Assembly: GCA_937899725.1 (NCBI GenBank)
Contig: CALCCA010000027.1
Location: 1-51,308 of the forward strand
Length of the DNA stretch: 51,308 nt
From: an uncultured Halomicronema sp.
GTDB taxonomy: Bacteria; Cyanobacteriota; Cyanobacteriia; Phormidesmidales; Phormidesmidaceae
Reading direction: 5' to 3'
Below the pieces are notes generated by a model. It made no database searches, was not told the origin of the DNA, and was given only the letters and a program-made list of their open reading frames with translations. The position numbers and the translations under genes are program-made. Every line of letters starts with the position of its first letter. Positions within the stretch are counted from its first letter, which is position 1. Below, piece after piece: positions 17,224 to 26,955 of the stretch.

Positions 17224-18051
17224 CTAATCCTGCTGGTGGGAAAACTGATATGCTCCAGCGTAGGCTAGGGCGATTGCAAACCCACCCAACACCGGCAAGC
17301 TATACCAGGGAAACTCTGACAGCGGCTGGTAGGCAGCGGCCCGCAGGCCAATGGTGGTGTAGGTAAGCGGCAACAGATAGACAATCCCTTTAAGCACGAC
17401 CGGTAAGGTGCTCGGGTCAAAAAAGGTGCCGCCTAGAAATGACATCGGCACGATCAAAAAATTATTGAACAGACCAACACTTTCGAGAGATTTAACGTTC
17501 AAACCAACAATCACGCCTAAACCGGCAAACACGGCTGAGTTGAGTACCAGCAAGCTGAGAAATAGCGGGTTCAAAAAGCTCCAGACCTGACCCGTAAACA
17601 AAACCGCCACCAAAATCACCGAAGCTGCCGTCATCATGCCCCGCACGATGCCGGCCAGCATTTTGCCCAGGTACAGCGCTAGAGGATGAACGGGATAGAG
17701 CAGCATTTCCTCAAAGGTTTTGGTGAAGAGGCGATCGCCGCAAATTGAAAAGGTGGTGCCGCCAAAGCTAATCACCATTGAAGAAAGCGCCACCATGCCC
17801 GGCAGAATAAACTCCAGATAGTTGTCGCCGGCGGTGGGTTGGCTCACTTGATCGAGCGAACTGCCCAGACCCAGGCCAAACGCCAGAATATAGATGAGCG
17901 GTGACACTAGCCCAGACGCCGCGACTTGAGGAATACGCACTCGCAAGTCGAGCCAGTCTCCCCAAAAAACGGTGAGGCTGTCGTCCACTAAGGTCTTGAG
18001 AAAGTGACCCAAAGAAGACCGGCGAATTTTGCTGGAGGCGTTCACGTCCAC
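17224..18051 (-). CDS. ABC-2 type transporter permease
   Basis: A 275-residue membrane protein with six predicted helices. The hallmarks of the ABC-2 permease family are visible: PLIYILAFGLGLGSS near the first helix, EFILPGMVALSSMVISF, a conserved amphipathic stretch KTFEEMLLYPVHPLALYLGK, and MSFLGGTFFDPSTLPVVLKGIVYLLPLTYTTIGLRA. Such permeases export polysaccharides, lipids or drugs. The start is GTG at 18051. No ATP-binding subunit is next to it, so the partner must be encoded elsewhere. It converges with the Coa1-like gene, with only six bases between stop codons. Confidence 0.88.
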   Translation of the reverse strand: MDVNASSKIRRSSLGHFLKTLVDDSLTVFWGDWLDLRVRIPQVAASGLVSPLIYILAFGLGLGSSLDQVSQPTAGDNYLEFILPGMVALSSMVISFGGTTFSICGDRLFTKTFEEMLLYPVHPLALYLGKMLAGIVRGMMTAASVILVAVLFTGQVWSFLNPLFLSLLVLNSAVFAGLGVIVGLNVKSLESVGLFNNFLIVPMSFLGGTFFDPSTLPVVLKGIVYLLPLTYTTIGLRAAAYQPLSEFPWYSLPVLGGFAIALAYAGAYQFSHQQD

Positions 18052-18308
18052 AGTGGCGACCTGAAAAAAGCGTTTACAGTTTTTTACATAGTCTTCCCAC
18101 TTTACCCTGAGTTGCGATAGGTTTTATCGCTCCCGAGACTGAGCCTGAAATTTTGCTGTAGGTGCTTTTGGAGAGACGCTTCAGAACGTTTCTGCTCGGT
18201 CTCAGCACACCAAATCAACCCGTTAAGATGGTACAAAAGTATTTGGATGGACTGGAGTGATCGCAGATGTCGATCGCGGCAGTCCAAGCGTTATCGGAGG
18301 AATTGAGG

Positions 18309-19784
18309 ATGGCAAAAACCCGCTCAATTTATGTGTGCAACAGCTGCGGTGCCGAGTCCTCGCAATATTTTGGCAAGTGCGCTGTCTGTGGCGAGTGGAA
18401 CACGATGGTTGAACAGGTCGCTCCCCCCGCTGAAGCCGCTAAAGTAGGGGCGCTGCGCGGGCGATCGCGCACGACGACGGCGAAAAAAAGTGCCCAATCC
18501 CCTGCTCCGCGCCTGGCATTAACCCTGAATCAGATTGAAGATCGGCCTCAACCGCGCTGTCCTTCCGGCTATGAAGAGTTGGATCGGGTGCTGGGGGGCG
18601 GCATTGTGCCGGGGTCGTTGGTGTTAGTCGGGGGCGATCCCGGGATTGGCAAATCCACCTTGTTGCTGCAGGTCGCAAACTATCTGGCTAATCAGACCGG
18701 TGTGCTGTATGTCTGTGCCGAAGAATCGGGCCAGCAGGTGAAGCTGCGATCGCAACGCTTAGGCATTGGTGGTGCAGAAGCGCGTGATCCAGCAACTGTA
18801 AAGGTCTCTAAAACTCCGAAGGAGGTGGCGGCGAGCGATGGCCAACCCGGACTATATCTGCTGCCCGAAGTGGATCTAGAAACGATTTTGATGGAGTTAG
18901 AAGCGCTGAAGCCGACGATTGCCGTGATCGACAGCATTCAAGCGCTGTATTACGGCGCTTTGACTTCGGCACCGGGGTCAGTGTCGCAGGTGCGGGAATG
19001 CACGTCGGCCCTGATGCAGCTCGCCAAACGGGAAGATATTGCCCTCTTTATCGTGGGGCATGTGACTAAGGAGGGCGCGATCGCCGGGCCGAAAGTGCTG
19101 GAGCACTTGGTGGATACTGTGCTGTATTTTGAGGGCGATCGCTTTGCCAGTCACCGGTTGCTGCGTTCCGTCAAAAATCGGTTTGGGGCCACCCACGAAC
19201 TCGGTATTTTTGAGATGGTTGATCGTGGCCTGCAGGAAGTGCACAACCCCTCAGAACTTTTTTTAGGTAACCGGGATGAGGCGGTACCCGGCATCGCGAC
19301 CATCGTCGCCTGCGAAGGCACGCGCCCCCTCGTGGTCGAACTGCAGTCGTTGGTCAGCCCCACCAGCTATAGTTCGCCCCGGCGATCGACGACCGGTATC
19401 GAATTCAGTCGTCTGCTGCAAATCTTGGCGGTGCTAGAAAAGCGAGTCGGCATCCCCCTCTCAAAACTCGATGCCTACGTGGCGTCTTCGGGCGGGCTGA
19501 ATGTGGGGGAACCCGCTGCTGATCTGGGTATGGCTATTGCGGTGGCGGCGAGCTTTCGCGATCGCGTAGTTGATCCCTACACCGTGATTTTGGGTGAGGT
19601 GGGGTTGGGTGGCCAAGTGCGACCGGTATCACAGCTCGAACTGCGCCTCAAAGAAGCGACTAAACTCGGCTTTAAACGGGCGATCGTCCCTAAGGCCCAG
19701 GGGGGGATCGCCACGCCTATGGATGTGGTACCGGTTGCTCGGGTGATGGACGCAATCACGGCTGGGCTCGGCGGCGCTTCCTAG
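18309..19784 (+). CDS. radA: DNA repair protein RadA (Sms)
   Basis: A RecA-related ATPase that promotes branch migration in homologous recombination. The ATG at 18309 (491 residues, MAKTRSIYVC) has GGAGG at 18296-18300, eight bases upstream; an in-frame ATG at 18267 is only a 14-codon extension. Visible parts: a C4 zinc finger (Cys10, 13, 24, 27), Walker A GGDPGIGKST (about 104-113), the RadA-specific KNRFG motif (about 287-291) and a C-terminal Lon-protease-like domain from about 340 (SSGGLNVGEPAADL, ILGEVGLGGQVRPV). Full length, all landmarks present. Confidence 0.95.
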   Translation: MAKTRSIYVCNSCGAESSQYFGKCAVCGEWNTMVEQVAPPAEAAKVGALRGRSRTTTAKKSAQSPAPRLALTLNQIEDRPQPRCPSGYEELDRVLGGGIVPGSLVLVGGDPGIGKSTLLLQVANYLANQTGVLYVCAEESGQQVKLRSQRLGIGGAEARDPATVKVSKTPKEVAASDGQPGLYLLPEVDLETILMELEALKPTIAVIDSIQALYYGALTSAPGSVSQVRECTSALMQLAKREDIALFIVGHVTKEGAIAGPKVLEHLVDTVLYFEGDRFASHRLLRSVKNRFGATHELGIFEMVDRGLQEVHNPSELFLGNRDEAVPGIATIVACEGTRPLVVELQSLVSPTSYSSPRRSTTGIEFSRLLQILAVLEKRVGIPLSKLDAYVASSGGLNVGEPAADLGMAIAVAASFRDRVVDPYTVILGEVGLGGQVRPVSQLELRLKEATKLGFKRAIVPKAQGGIATPMDVVPVARVMDAITAGLGGAS

Positions 19785-19832
19785 GCTCTGGATGGAGTCC
19801 CACGAGCGTTCCAGCCCTGAGCATCGGGCTTA

Positions 19833-19946
19833 TGCCAATTCTCTGAAACTGGACTACAGATCTTCCTTTCGACTCCGCTCAAGGAACATAGGCTGAGCGG
19901 AATCGAAGCCAACTTGTCTGTGTAGCTGTAATTTGTAGAACTGGCA
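19833..19946. mobile_element. MITE-like repeat, copy 1 (114 bp)
   Basis: A 114-bp non-coding element with imperfect inverted ends: TGCCAATTCT on the left and, read inverted, TGCCAGTTCT on the right. It is flanked by TTA on both sides (19830-19832 and 19947-19949). The right-hand TTA is the TAA stop codon of the SLH gene, so insertion happened exactly at that stop. Inside, TCGACTCCGCTCA and TGAGCGGAATCGA form a long stem. Same length as copy 3 (47451-47564) but opposite orientation. It lies between the convergent radA and SLH genes. Confidence 0.85.
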
Positions 19947-20987
19947 TTACTCCACCGGTTCTACTTTGCCCATATAAACCAAAGCGCTGTGAATCAGGGC
20001 GGCAACTTCGGCCCGAGTGGCGGGGTCGCTAGGTCGCAATTGACTATCGGCTGTCGCTGCTGGTGTGATGAGGCCAGCGGCGATCGCGGCGGCCACCTGG
20101 TCTCTGCCCCAAGCTGGAATCGTATTTTGGTCGGTATACCCCTGCAGCCGGGTAGCGGCATCGGGGGGCTGCGGTAGAGAGAGTCCTGTGGCGAGGGTGA
20201 CTAATACTTGCAGCCGGGGCACGACTTGGGCGGGCTGAAAGCGGCGGTCAGGATATCCCGTCATAAATCCCAACTCGACTGCCTCGTCAATGGTGTTGGC
20301 AGCCCAATAGTCTGCGGACACGTCAGTAAAGCCAGGGCTGACAGTGCGGGGCGCAACCTCAAAAGCTTGGGCGACCTGGGTCGCAAGTTCGGCCCGAGTG
20401 AGGGGACGGTTGGGGGCAAAAGAGCCATCGGGCAGGCCATTGAGCACGCCGCGCGCCGTCAGCGCATCAATGTAGGGTTTGGCCCAATTGTCGGCGGCGA
20501 CATCGGTAAAGGCGATTGCCGGTCGAATTTCCGGCAAACTGCTGGCGCTGCCACTCTCGGGAATTTGGGGATCAGGCACCACGAGGGCCGGTGATTCTGG
20601 GACTGCCGAGCCCTCGCTGTTTGGGGCGATCGTGGCCGGGGCCGGGGTAGGGCTAGCATCGCTGCCGCGCTCTGTCTCGGGGTTGACAGCCCCGGTTGTG
20701 CCGGGGCTGGGTGCTGGTGTGACAGCCGGATCGGGAACGACGATCACACCGCCACCAGAGGCCGCATCGCCCGCATTGGCAGAGCTAGAATCGGTAATTG
20801 CGGGGGAAGGCATCGCCGCTGAGTCAGGCGTCTCGGTCAGCGTGGCTGTGAGATTGGGAAACCCGCCGAAGATGAGCCATCCTCCCAGGCCTCCTAAGGT
20901 GCCCAGCGCCACAAAAATTGCCAACCAGTCGTCTTTATCTTGAGGGCGGCGGGGGGTGGGACGGTTAGGGCCAGAAGGAGTAAACAT
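19947..20987 (-). CDS. SLH-domain protein with single membrane anchor
   Basis: A 346-residue protein. A basic, proline-rich start is followed by one hydrophobic helix (about 23-45, AIFVALGTLGGLGGWLIF), then a low-complexity Pro/Ala/Ser linker (to ~155). Three S-layer homology repeats follow, at about 158-215 (FTDVAADNWAKPYIDAL), 222-280 (FTDVSADYWAANTIDEA) and 285-340. SLH domains bind cell-wall polymers, so this probably tethers the inner membrane or periplasm to the wall. The stop codon TAA at 19947-19949 doubles as the target-site copy of the neighbouring mobile repeat. Confidence 0.85.
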   Translation of the reverse strand: MFTPSGPNRPTPRRPQDKDDWLAIFVALGTLGGLGGWLIFGGFPNLTATLTETPDSAAMPSPAITDSSSANAGDAASGGGVIVVPDPAVTPAPSPGTTGAVNPETERGSDASPTPAPATIAPNSEGSAVPESPALVVPDPQIPESGSASSLPEIRPAIAFTDVAADNWAKPYIDALTARGVLNGLPDGSFAPNRPLTRAELATQVAQAFEVAPRTVSPGFTDVSADYWAANTIDEAVELGFMTGYPDRRFQPAQVVPRLQVLVTLATGLSLPQPPDAATRLQGYTDQNTIPAWGRDQVAAAIAAGLITPAATADSQLRPSDPATRAEVAALIHSALVYMGKVEPVE

Positions 20988-21141
20988 GATATGTTGCCTA
21001 ATCTTGGGGCTTTATGGGCTGATGTGACGACATTTTTACAGAAATTGTTGGCTTTAACCTGACAAATGCGGGTGTGATCGGTTAAAAGAATTGAGTGTTC
21101 CATTTCTGTAGATGTAAACCATCGGTTGTGTCAAAAGCCCT

Positions 21142-21864
21142 ATGAAACAAGCTCCCTTAATTGGTTCAGTGACGGCTTTGAGTCTGCTAATGCTGGGCTT
21201 AATCATGAGCCACCAGTCCACCGCAAATAGCCCCCCGTTGCTCGAAAGCCGCAATGCCTACCGTTTGGCAGAACCGAGTAAAACGCCGCTGCTCAATCCC
21301 TTTCAGTCATTGGCGGTGGCCGCTAAATCGCTGCCTTATTTGTCGCGTATGAAGTACGCGATCGCGGCGATTAATCCAGAAATTTTGGTTGAAGCAGAGA
21401 CGGTCTTAACCGACGCCGAAGTCAGACTCACGGGTGTGGGGCCGCTGAACATTGGTATGACGCTCGAAGAGGCGACCGATGCCCTGGGCATGCCGGTGGT
21501 TCCCATTGGCAGCAACATTAGTGGCGAATGCTCTTACTATCAGCCCGATACCTCAGCCCAGGCGATCGGTCTGATGGTGGTCGATAATCGCGTGATTCGG
21601 GTGGACGTTTGGCCAGGGAGCTCCCTGCCGACAGTCAGCGGTGTCACCATTGGTTCTTCAGAAGCAGAGCTGCGGGAAATTTATCCCGATCAGCTGGACG
21701 CGACTCCGAATCCTTACACCCGAGGAGAATTTCTGACCCTAGTGCCCAATGATCCAGAGCTGTCGCTCTATCGCTTGGTCTTTGAAACTGATGACCAAGG
21801 CGACGTGGTGCAGTATCGCACCGGCCAGTTCCCCGCTGTGACCTGGCCAGATGGGTGCGTTTAG
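21142..21864 (+). CDS. Exported conserved hypothetical protein
   Basis: A 240-residue protein with a signal peptide or N-terminal anchor (about 8-27, SVTALSLLMLGLIM). The mature part contains two related short modules: IGMTLEEATDALGMPV (about 110-125) and IGSSEAELREIYP (about 173-185), each beginning a helix after a strand. Similar IG(M/S)-type repeats are found in small periplasmic domains of unknown role. Two cysteines (GECSYY and the C-terminal DGCV) may form a disulfide. Next on the same strand is the YyaL-like gene. I do not recognise the family by name. Confidence 0.65.
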   Translation: MKQAPLIGSVTALSLLMLGLIMSHQSTANSPPLLESRNAYRLAEPSKTPLLNPFQSLAVAAKSLPYLSRMKYAIAAINPEILVEAETVLTDAEVRLTGVGPLNIGMTLEEATDALGMPVVPIGSNISGECSYYQPDTSAQAIGLMVVDNRVIRVDVWPGSSLPTVSGVTIGSSEAELREIYPDQLDATPNPYTRGEFLTLVPNDPELSLYRLVFETDDQGDVVQYRTGQFPAVTWPDGCV

Positions 21865-22055
21865 ACGATGGCTGAGCCAGCCCATACCGGAATTGGCAGG
21901 GCGGATGGCGTCAGAAATCCTGGGTTTGTCGCGACGAGACATTGACAAAACTGACGTTCCGGCGGACGTCTCTGAGCCAGAAATCTCCTGCGGTCAAACC
22001 TTCAAGAGACGTCGGCTAGACGCTAGATTGTGAGGGATGCCTTCAGGTCTGTGTA

Positions 22056-24176
22056 ATGTCTAATCGGTTGGCCCAAGCCCAAAGCCTTTACCTGCGAAAA
22101 CACGCCGATAATCCGGTGGATTGGTGGCCTTGGTGTGACGAAGCGTTGGCGATCGCTCAGCGGGATCACAGGCCTATTTTTCTTTCCATTGGTTACTCCA
22201 GCTGTCACTGGTGCACTGTGATGGAAGGTGAAGCGTTTTCTGATGGGGCGATCGCCGACTATCTCAACAGCCACTTTCTCCCGATCAAGGTCGATCGCGA
22301 AGAGCGGCCCGATATCGATAGCATCTACATGCAGGCACTGCAAATGATGGTCGGTCAGGGCGGCTGGCCGCTCAATATTTTTCTCTCGCCGGATGATTTG
22401 GTGCCCTTTTATGGCGGGACGTACTTTCCGGTCGAGCCTAAGTACGGCAGACCCAGCTTTTTACAGGTATTGCAGGCCCTGCGCCAATATTTCGATACTG
22501 AACCGGATAAGTTGGGTGCAGTGAAAGCCGAAATTTTAGAGAACCTGCAGCGGTCAGCGGCGTTGCCCGCCCATCAGGATTTGAGCCAGGCGATATTAGA
22601 GCAGGGCTGTGAAGTCAGCGCCCGCATTTTAGCGCCGACCCGTACGGGCAATCAGTTTCCGATGATTCCCTATGCGATCGCGACCTTGCGGGGAGGGCGG
22701 TTTGCGGCTGGCGCTGGCGCTGCTGAGGCTAGGGAAAACGCTACGAACACAGAAACGGGGGAAGAACCGCAACTCGATAGCCGGGTGGTGGCGACCCGAC
22801 GCGGCACCGATTTAGCTTTGGGCGGCATCTTTGACCACGTGGCGGGCGGCTTTCATCGCTACACCGTCGATGCCACCTGGACAGTGCCCCATTTTGAAAA
22901 GATGCTTTACGACAACGGCCAGATTATAGAATTTTTGGCCGAACTGTGGAGTGCGGGCGAGCAAGAACCGGCTTTTGAGCGGGCGATCGACCTCACCCAT
23001 CAGTGGCTCGTCCGTGAGATGACTGCACCCGAAGGCTATTTTTATGCGGCTCAAGATGCCGACAGCTTTGCCACTCCTCGCGACCTAGAGCCAGAAGAAG
23101 GGGCTTTCTACGTTTGGCGCTATGACGAACTGCAAGCGTTGCCTGCTGCAGCGCTTACGGCCCTGAGCGAAAAGTTCACGGTTTCCGTAGCGGGCAACTT
23201 TGAAGGGCACAACGTGCTCCAGCGTCGCCAACCAGGGACCTTAGATGAGCCGACAGAAGCCGCGCTAGCGGCGCTGTTTGCCAGGCGTTATGGTCAAGCT
23301 TCCACAGACATCGCAACGTTTCCGCCCGCCCGCAATAATGCCGTCGCTAAAGATCATCCTTGGCTCGCGCGCATTCCGGCGGTAACGGATACCAAAATGA
23401 TCGTTGCTTGGAATAGCCTGATGATCTCAGGGTTAGCGCGGGCTGCTGCCGTGTTTGATCAGCCGGCTTACTACGAGATGGCAGCGCGCGCGGCTGATTT
23501 CATTTTGCAAAATCAGTGGCTAGCCGGGCGGCTGCATCGGCTCAACTATGAAGGTACTGTCGCGGTGCCCGCCCAATCGGAAGACTATGCTCTACTGATC
23601 AAAGCGCTGTTGGACTTGCATCAGGCCGCTAACCGCTGGCCAGCCGTCGCGGCGGCAGCGACCTGGCACCGTCACGCGATGGCGACTCAGGCGGAGTTTG
23701 ATCAAGGGTTGTGGAGCGCTGAGATTGGCGGCTACTACAACACCGCCACTGATGCTAGCGATCGCCTGCTGGTGCGAGAACGCACCTATCAAGACAGCGC
23801 GACTCCGTCGGCCAATGGCATCGCGATCGCGAACTTGGTGCGGCTGGCCCTGCTAACGGAAGATCTGAGCTATCTCGATCGCGCCGATCAAGGATTGCAG
23901 GCTTTTGGTGTGGTGATGTCGCAAATGCCCCGCGCTTGCCCGTCTCTCTTCAGCGCGTTGGATTGGTTTCGCCATGCCACCTTGGTCAAAGCCCCGCCTC
24001 AGCTGCTATCGACACTGGTCACCCAACACAGCCCTACCGCCTTGTTCCGCGCTGATGATACATTGCCTGCTCACACAGTCGGGTTGGTGTGCGAAGGGCT
24101 CTATTGCAAGGCCCCCGCTACCGACGAAGCGATGCTGCGATCGCAGCTGCAGGCGAGTCAACGCCGTTCTGGGTAA
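22056..24176 (+). CDS. YyaL/SSP411-like protein: thioredoxin-like (DUF255) plus glycosidase-like region
   Basis: A 706-residue protein. Residues 1-165 form the DUF255 thioredoxin-like domain: [27 protein letters not shown] with a CxxC pair, [15 protein letters not shown] and [14 protein letters not shown]. From about residue 180 an (alpha/alpha)-barrel-like region follows, with [31 protein letters not shown] and [17 protein letters not shown]. The family is widespread (B. subtilis YyaL, human SPATA20) but its activity is uncertain. A poorly conserved insert ([20 protein letters not shown], about 224-243) interrupts the usual spacing. Monocistronic; converges with the decarboxylase gene. Confidence 0.9.
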   Translation: MSNRLAQAQSLYLRKHADNPVDWWPWCDEALAIAQRDHRPIFLSIGYSSCHWCTVMEGEAFSDGAIADYLNSHFLPIKVDREERPDIDSIYMQALQMMVGQGGWPLNIFLSPDDLVPFYGGTYFPVEPKYGRPSFLQVLQALRQYFDTEPDKLGAVKAEILENLQRSAALPAHQDLSQAILEQGCEVSARILAPTRTGNQFPMIPYAIATLRGGRFAAGAGAAEARENATNTETGEEPQLDSRVVATRRGTDLALGGIFDHVAGGFHRYTVDATWTVPHFEKMLYDNGQIIEFLAELWSAGEQEPAFERAIDLTHQWLVREMTAPEGYFYAAQDADSFATPRDLEPEEGAFYVWRYDELQALPAAALTALSEKFTVSVAGNFEGHNVLQRRQPGTLDEPTEAALAALFARRYGQASTDIATFPPARNNAVAKDHPWLARIPAVTDTKMIVAWNSLMISGLARAAAVFDQPAYYEMAARAADFILQNQWLAGRLHRLNYEGTVAVPAQSEDYALLIKALLDLHQAANRWPAVAAAATWHRHAMATQAEFDQGLWSAEIGGYYNTATDASDRLLVRERTYQDSATPSANGIAIANLVRLALLTEDLSYLDRADQGLQAFGVVMSQMPRACPSLFSALDWFRHATLVKAPPQLLSTLVTQHSPTALFRADDTLPAHTVGLVCEGLYCKAPATDEAMLRSQLQASQRRSG

Positions 24177-24249
24177 GCTGTCCGGTGGGACTACTCTATT
24201 GAGTTGGCTGTGGTTCTTGGTTCTTGGCTTTTGGTTATTTGGCCCCTGG

Positions 24250-24311
24250 CCTGATGCTAGGGAAGTAGCGCTCGCTTCCCCGATCTCTCTACATTTCCTG
24301 ATGCTAGGGAG
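24250..24311. repeat. CCTGATGCTAGGGA direct repeat with small hairpin
   Basis: CCTGATGCTAGGGA occurs at about 24249-24262 and again at about 24297-24310, with GGGAAG/CTTCCC arms between. It fills the gap between the YyaL-like gene and mobile-repeat copy 2 at 24351. Origin unknown; possibly a decayed duplication. Confidence 0.45.
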
Positions 24312-24350
24312 AGACCAATGAGTGGCAAAATGGCTTGCCCGCTGGCCTTA

Positions 24351-24514
24351 TACCAGTTCTACAAATTACAGCCACACAGCCAAGTCGGCTTGCTCCCAGT
24401 CGGAGACACTGCGGGTTGGCCGGGCCGGCCCATAGGGCTGACGACTCCGCTCAGCCGACGTTCCTTGAGCAGAGTCGAAAGGAACATCGGTAGTCCAGTT
24501 TCAGAGAATTGGTA
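24351..24514. mobile_element. MITE-like repeat, copy 2 (164 bp)
   Basis: Ends are TACCAGTTCTACAAATTACA (left) and, read inverted from the right, TACCAATTCTCTGAAACTGG. TTA flanks both sides (24348-24350 and 24515-24517), and the right TTA is the TAA stop codon of the decarboxylase gene. Compared with copies 1 and 3 it has about 50 extra internal bases (roughly 24392-24440, rich in GGCC). The GACTCCGCTCA and TGAGCAGAGTC arms are retained. It lies between convergent genes, like copy 1. Confidence 0.85.
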
Positions 24515-25990
24515 TTAGGTCTGGCTGACAACGCGCAAGGTCTTTAACTCAGAGTCAGTGGCACCCGTGATGACGCCACCGGAACGGTGAATTTGCTGGA
24601 GCTGAGCGATCGCTGCAGCGGTAATCCGTTCCCCAGGCAGCAACAGCGGAATGCCGGGTGGATAGGCGCAGAGCGTATCGACGCCAAGACGACCGACCGC
24701 GTCGGCGATCGCCACCGTTTGGCAAGGAGCAAAAAAGGCGTCACGGGGCGTCATCGGCGGTTGCGCGATCGCCGCAATCGAGTCGGCAATGGGGGGCAAC
24801 GGCTCGGACGGCGCGCGGGGCAATTGGGGGGCCTGCTCGATGAGTTCGATGCAGGCGGCTACCAAGCGATCGCCATCGGTGCGGGTATTGCCCAAACTCA
24901 AAATAAAGGCGAGCTGTCGTTGGGTGGGCAGTTCAGCGGTGACGCCGTGGGCGTGCAAAAAATCGTCGGCGGTAAACCCCGTGAGCTGCAGTTCTGAGAC
25001 GTCAATCACTAGCCGGGTCAGGTCAAGTTGAAACTGATCGCTCTGAGCAGCGACGGCCTCAGCGGTCAGAATTGCTAGCGGTGTTAAATTACCCAGGCGC
25101 GATCGCACGTCGTGAGCCAGGGCTAACGTTTGCGCCATCAGCGCTTCACCTTGCGTGGCCATTTGATGACGGGCCGCATCGAGGGAGGCCAGCAGCCAAT
25201 AGTTCGGACTGGTAGATTGAGTCAGCTGCAGCGCTTGTTGCAGGCGATCGCGGTCAAGCCGCTGACCCTGAACATGCAGCATCGAGGCTTGCGTCAGTGC
25301 GCCGAGCACCTTGTGAGTGGATTGAATGACGATATCCGCCCCCCCGGCGATCGCACCGATGGGTAATTGCGGATGAAAGCTCAGGTGGGCACCGTGGGCT
25401 TCATCAACGATCAGAACGGCATTGTGCGCGTGAACCTGCTGGGCGATCGCCGCGATATCGGCACAGAGACCGTGATAACTCGGGGAAACGACGATAACGG
25501 CGCGAATCTCGGGTCGGGCGGCCAGTGCTTGCTCAACCTGGGTGGCGGTCACCCCCCAAGCTAGATCCCAACGCTTGTTGTGCTGGGGCGCGAGATAAAC
25601 GGGGGTGGCTCCGGACAGCACCAGCGCGGCTAAAACGGACTGATGAGCATTACGCGGCACCAGAACTTGATCGCCCGGTGAGCAGACCGCTAACATGGCC
25701 GCCTCGATGCCGCAGGTCGAACCGTTGGCTAAAAAGTAGGTAGCCTTGGCCCCAAAGGTGTGGGCTGCCAACTCCTGTGCTTGTTGAATCGGGCCTGAGG
25801 GCGCAAACAGATTGTCGAGCTCGGGCAGTTCCGGCAAGTCTGCCCGCAAAGCGGCGGCTCCTAGCAAATTTTGCAGCGGTGTGGCGGCCCCTTGCCCCCT
25901 TTTGTGGCCAGGCGCATAAAAGGCGGCGTGTGGTCGGGCGGCCGCGATCGCGAGGGCGGTCAACAAAGGTGTTTCGTCGAAATCGGGCAT
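24515..25990 (-). CDS. Orn/Lys/Arg decarboxylase family (PLP-dependent)
   Basis: A 491-residue fold-type I PLP enzyme. The opening FYAPGHKRGQG and TYFLANGSTCGIEAAMLA are typical of the short Gram-positive/cyanobacterial group. IVDEAHGAHLSFHP supplies the PLP-binding Asp and His, and STHKVLGALTQASMLH contains the Schiff-base lysine (about residue 224). The C-terminal domain (about 395-490) contains CAYPPGIPLLLPGE. The reaction should be decarboxylation of arginine, lysine or ornithine for polyamines; the substrate cannot be read from sequence alone. Clear start ATG at 25990. The mobile repeat begins immediately after its stop. Confidence 0.9.
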   Translation of the reverse strand: MPDFDETPLLTALAIAAARPHAAFYAPGHKRGQGAATPLQNLLGAAALRADLPELPELDNLFAPSGPIQQAQELAAHTFGAKATYFLANGSTCGIEAAMLAVCSPGDQVLVPRNAHQSVLAALVLSGATPVYLAPQHNKRWDLAWGVTATQVEQALAARPEIRAVIVVSPSYHGLCADIAAIAQQVHAHNAVLIVDEAHGAHLSFHPQLPIGAIAGGADIVIQSTHKVLGALTQASMLHVQGQRLDRDRLQQALQLTQSTSPNYWLLASLDAARHQMATQGEALMAQTLALAHDVRSRLGNLTPLAILTAEAVAAQSDQFQLDLTRLVIDVSELQLTGFTADDFLHAHGVTAELPTQRQLAFILSLGNTRTDGDRLVAACIELIEQAPQLPRAPSEPLPPIADSIAAIAQPPMTPRDAFFAPCQTVAIADAVGRLGVDTLCAYPPGIPLLLPGERITAAAIAQLQQIHRSGGVITGATDSELKTLRVVSQT

Positions 25991-26195
25991 GCACAGTTAA
26001 GGGGATATCATCGAGCAGATTACCTTAGAGCCGTGATATCGCTGCCTCGATTGTGAGACAAAATTGTGGCTAGGCAAAAGCAGAGCCGCACTCACGTACG
26101 ACTCATCGTTATGACAGCTCCTCGACCACGCTGTCGAATTGATTTAAGCCTGGTTACCAGGCGCGGCCACCACAAAGCGCCTGCTAACCGCTGTC

Positions 26196-26579
26196 CTAGT
26201 GGCCCGAGTAAGCTGGCTCAGCCGCAGTCGGCTTCGAGACGCGGGTCTTCATGTATTCGAGCCACAGCTCAGCCAGCTCTTCGGCCTGCATCCGCCAATC
26301 GGGATTCAGACGATACATGCGCCGGGGCCGACCGCGACCATCGACCTTCTGCCAATATCCGTCAATGGCTTCTTGCACTTCTAGAAATTTCAAGGCGCTA
26401 TAGAGCACGGTATCTGACAGGCGATAGTCACTATAGTTGCTGGCGAGCTTCTTGATCAGCTCAGTGCCGTAGGAATCTTGCTGCAACAGCACGGCCAACA
26501 CATAGCAAACTGCCAGCTCTTTATTCAGATAAATGGGGGGAGGATTTTCAAAAAACTGATAAATATCTTGAAATTTCAT
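26196..26579 (-). CDS. PadR-family transcriptional regulator
   Basis: A 127-residue winged-helix protein. The PadR pattern is clear: AVCYVLAVLLQQDSYGTELIKKL (helices 1-2), LSDTVLYSALKFLEVQEAIDGYW (recognition helix) and the wing GRGRPRRMYRLNP. The C-terminal helix (about 95-115) would dimerise. ATG at 26579 follows AGGAGA by six bases. PadR proteins usually repress neighbouring or own genes; here the neighbours are the decarboxylase downstream and, upstream, a 376-bp gap to DUF3084. I recognise no gene in that gap; it is AT-rich at its left end (about 26800-26940). Confidence 0.88.
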   Translation of the reverse strand: MKFQDIYQFFENPPPIYLNKELAVCYVLAVLLQQDSYGTELIKKLASNYSDYRLSDTVLYSALKFLEVQEAIDGYWQKVDGRGRPRRMYRLNPDWRMQAEELAELWLEYMKTRVSKPTAAEPAYSGH

Positions 26580-26955
26580 CGGATTTCTCCTGACTTTTTA
26601 AGAACTAGCATTGATCAGCGACAAGCGCCGGGTTTTTATATCAAGCTTGGTTTTTGAGTGGACGAGCCGATTGGGGGTTCATTCAGTCCCGTGGCCCGCA
26701 TGAATAGCCTGTTTGAGGCGTGTCCAAAGGCGTCCGTTGCCGACTAACTCATTGACACAACAAACGAAATCACGGGTAAGTACCATGATCCCGACGTTAG
26801 TCTTAAGAGTTTTCTAGGCTGGTAGGTTAATTTTAAGCACTCATGTTTACAAAAAGCGTCTTTAGTGACGAGATAGTTACTATCCGCAAATCTTGTAGAC
26901 ATTCTTAAATTATTCTGTTCAGAGAATATTCGTGAGCCGGAGCTAATTAACTGCT

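Noticed and set aside
19989-20594. Plus frames opposite the SLH gene
   Set aside because: Mirror of the proline/alanine-rich linker and SLH repeats; codon pattern follows the minus-strand gene.
26066-26455. 129-residue plus frame opposite padR
   Set aside because: It is antisense to the well-supported PadR gene and lacks any motif.
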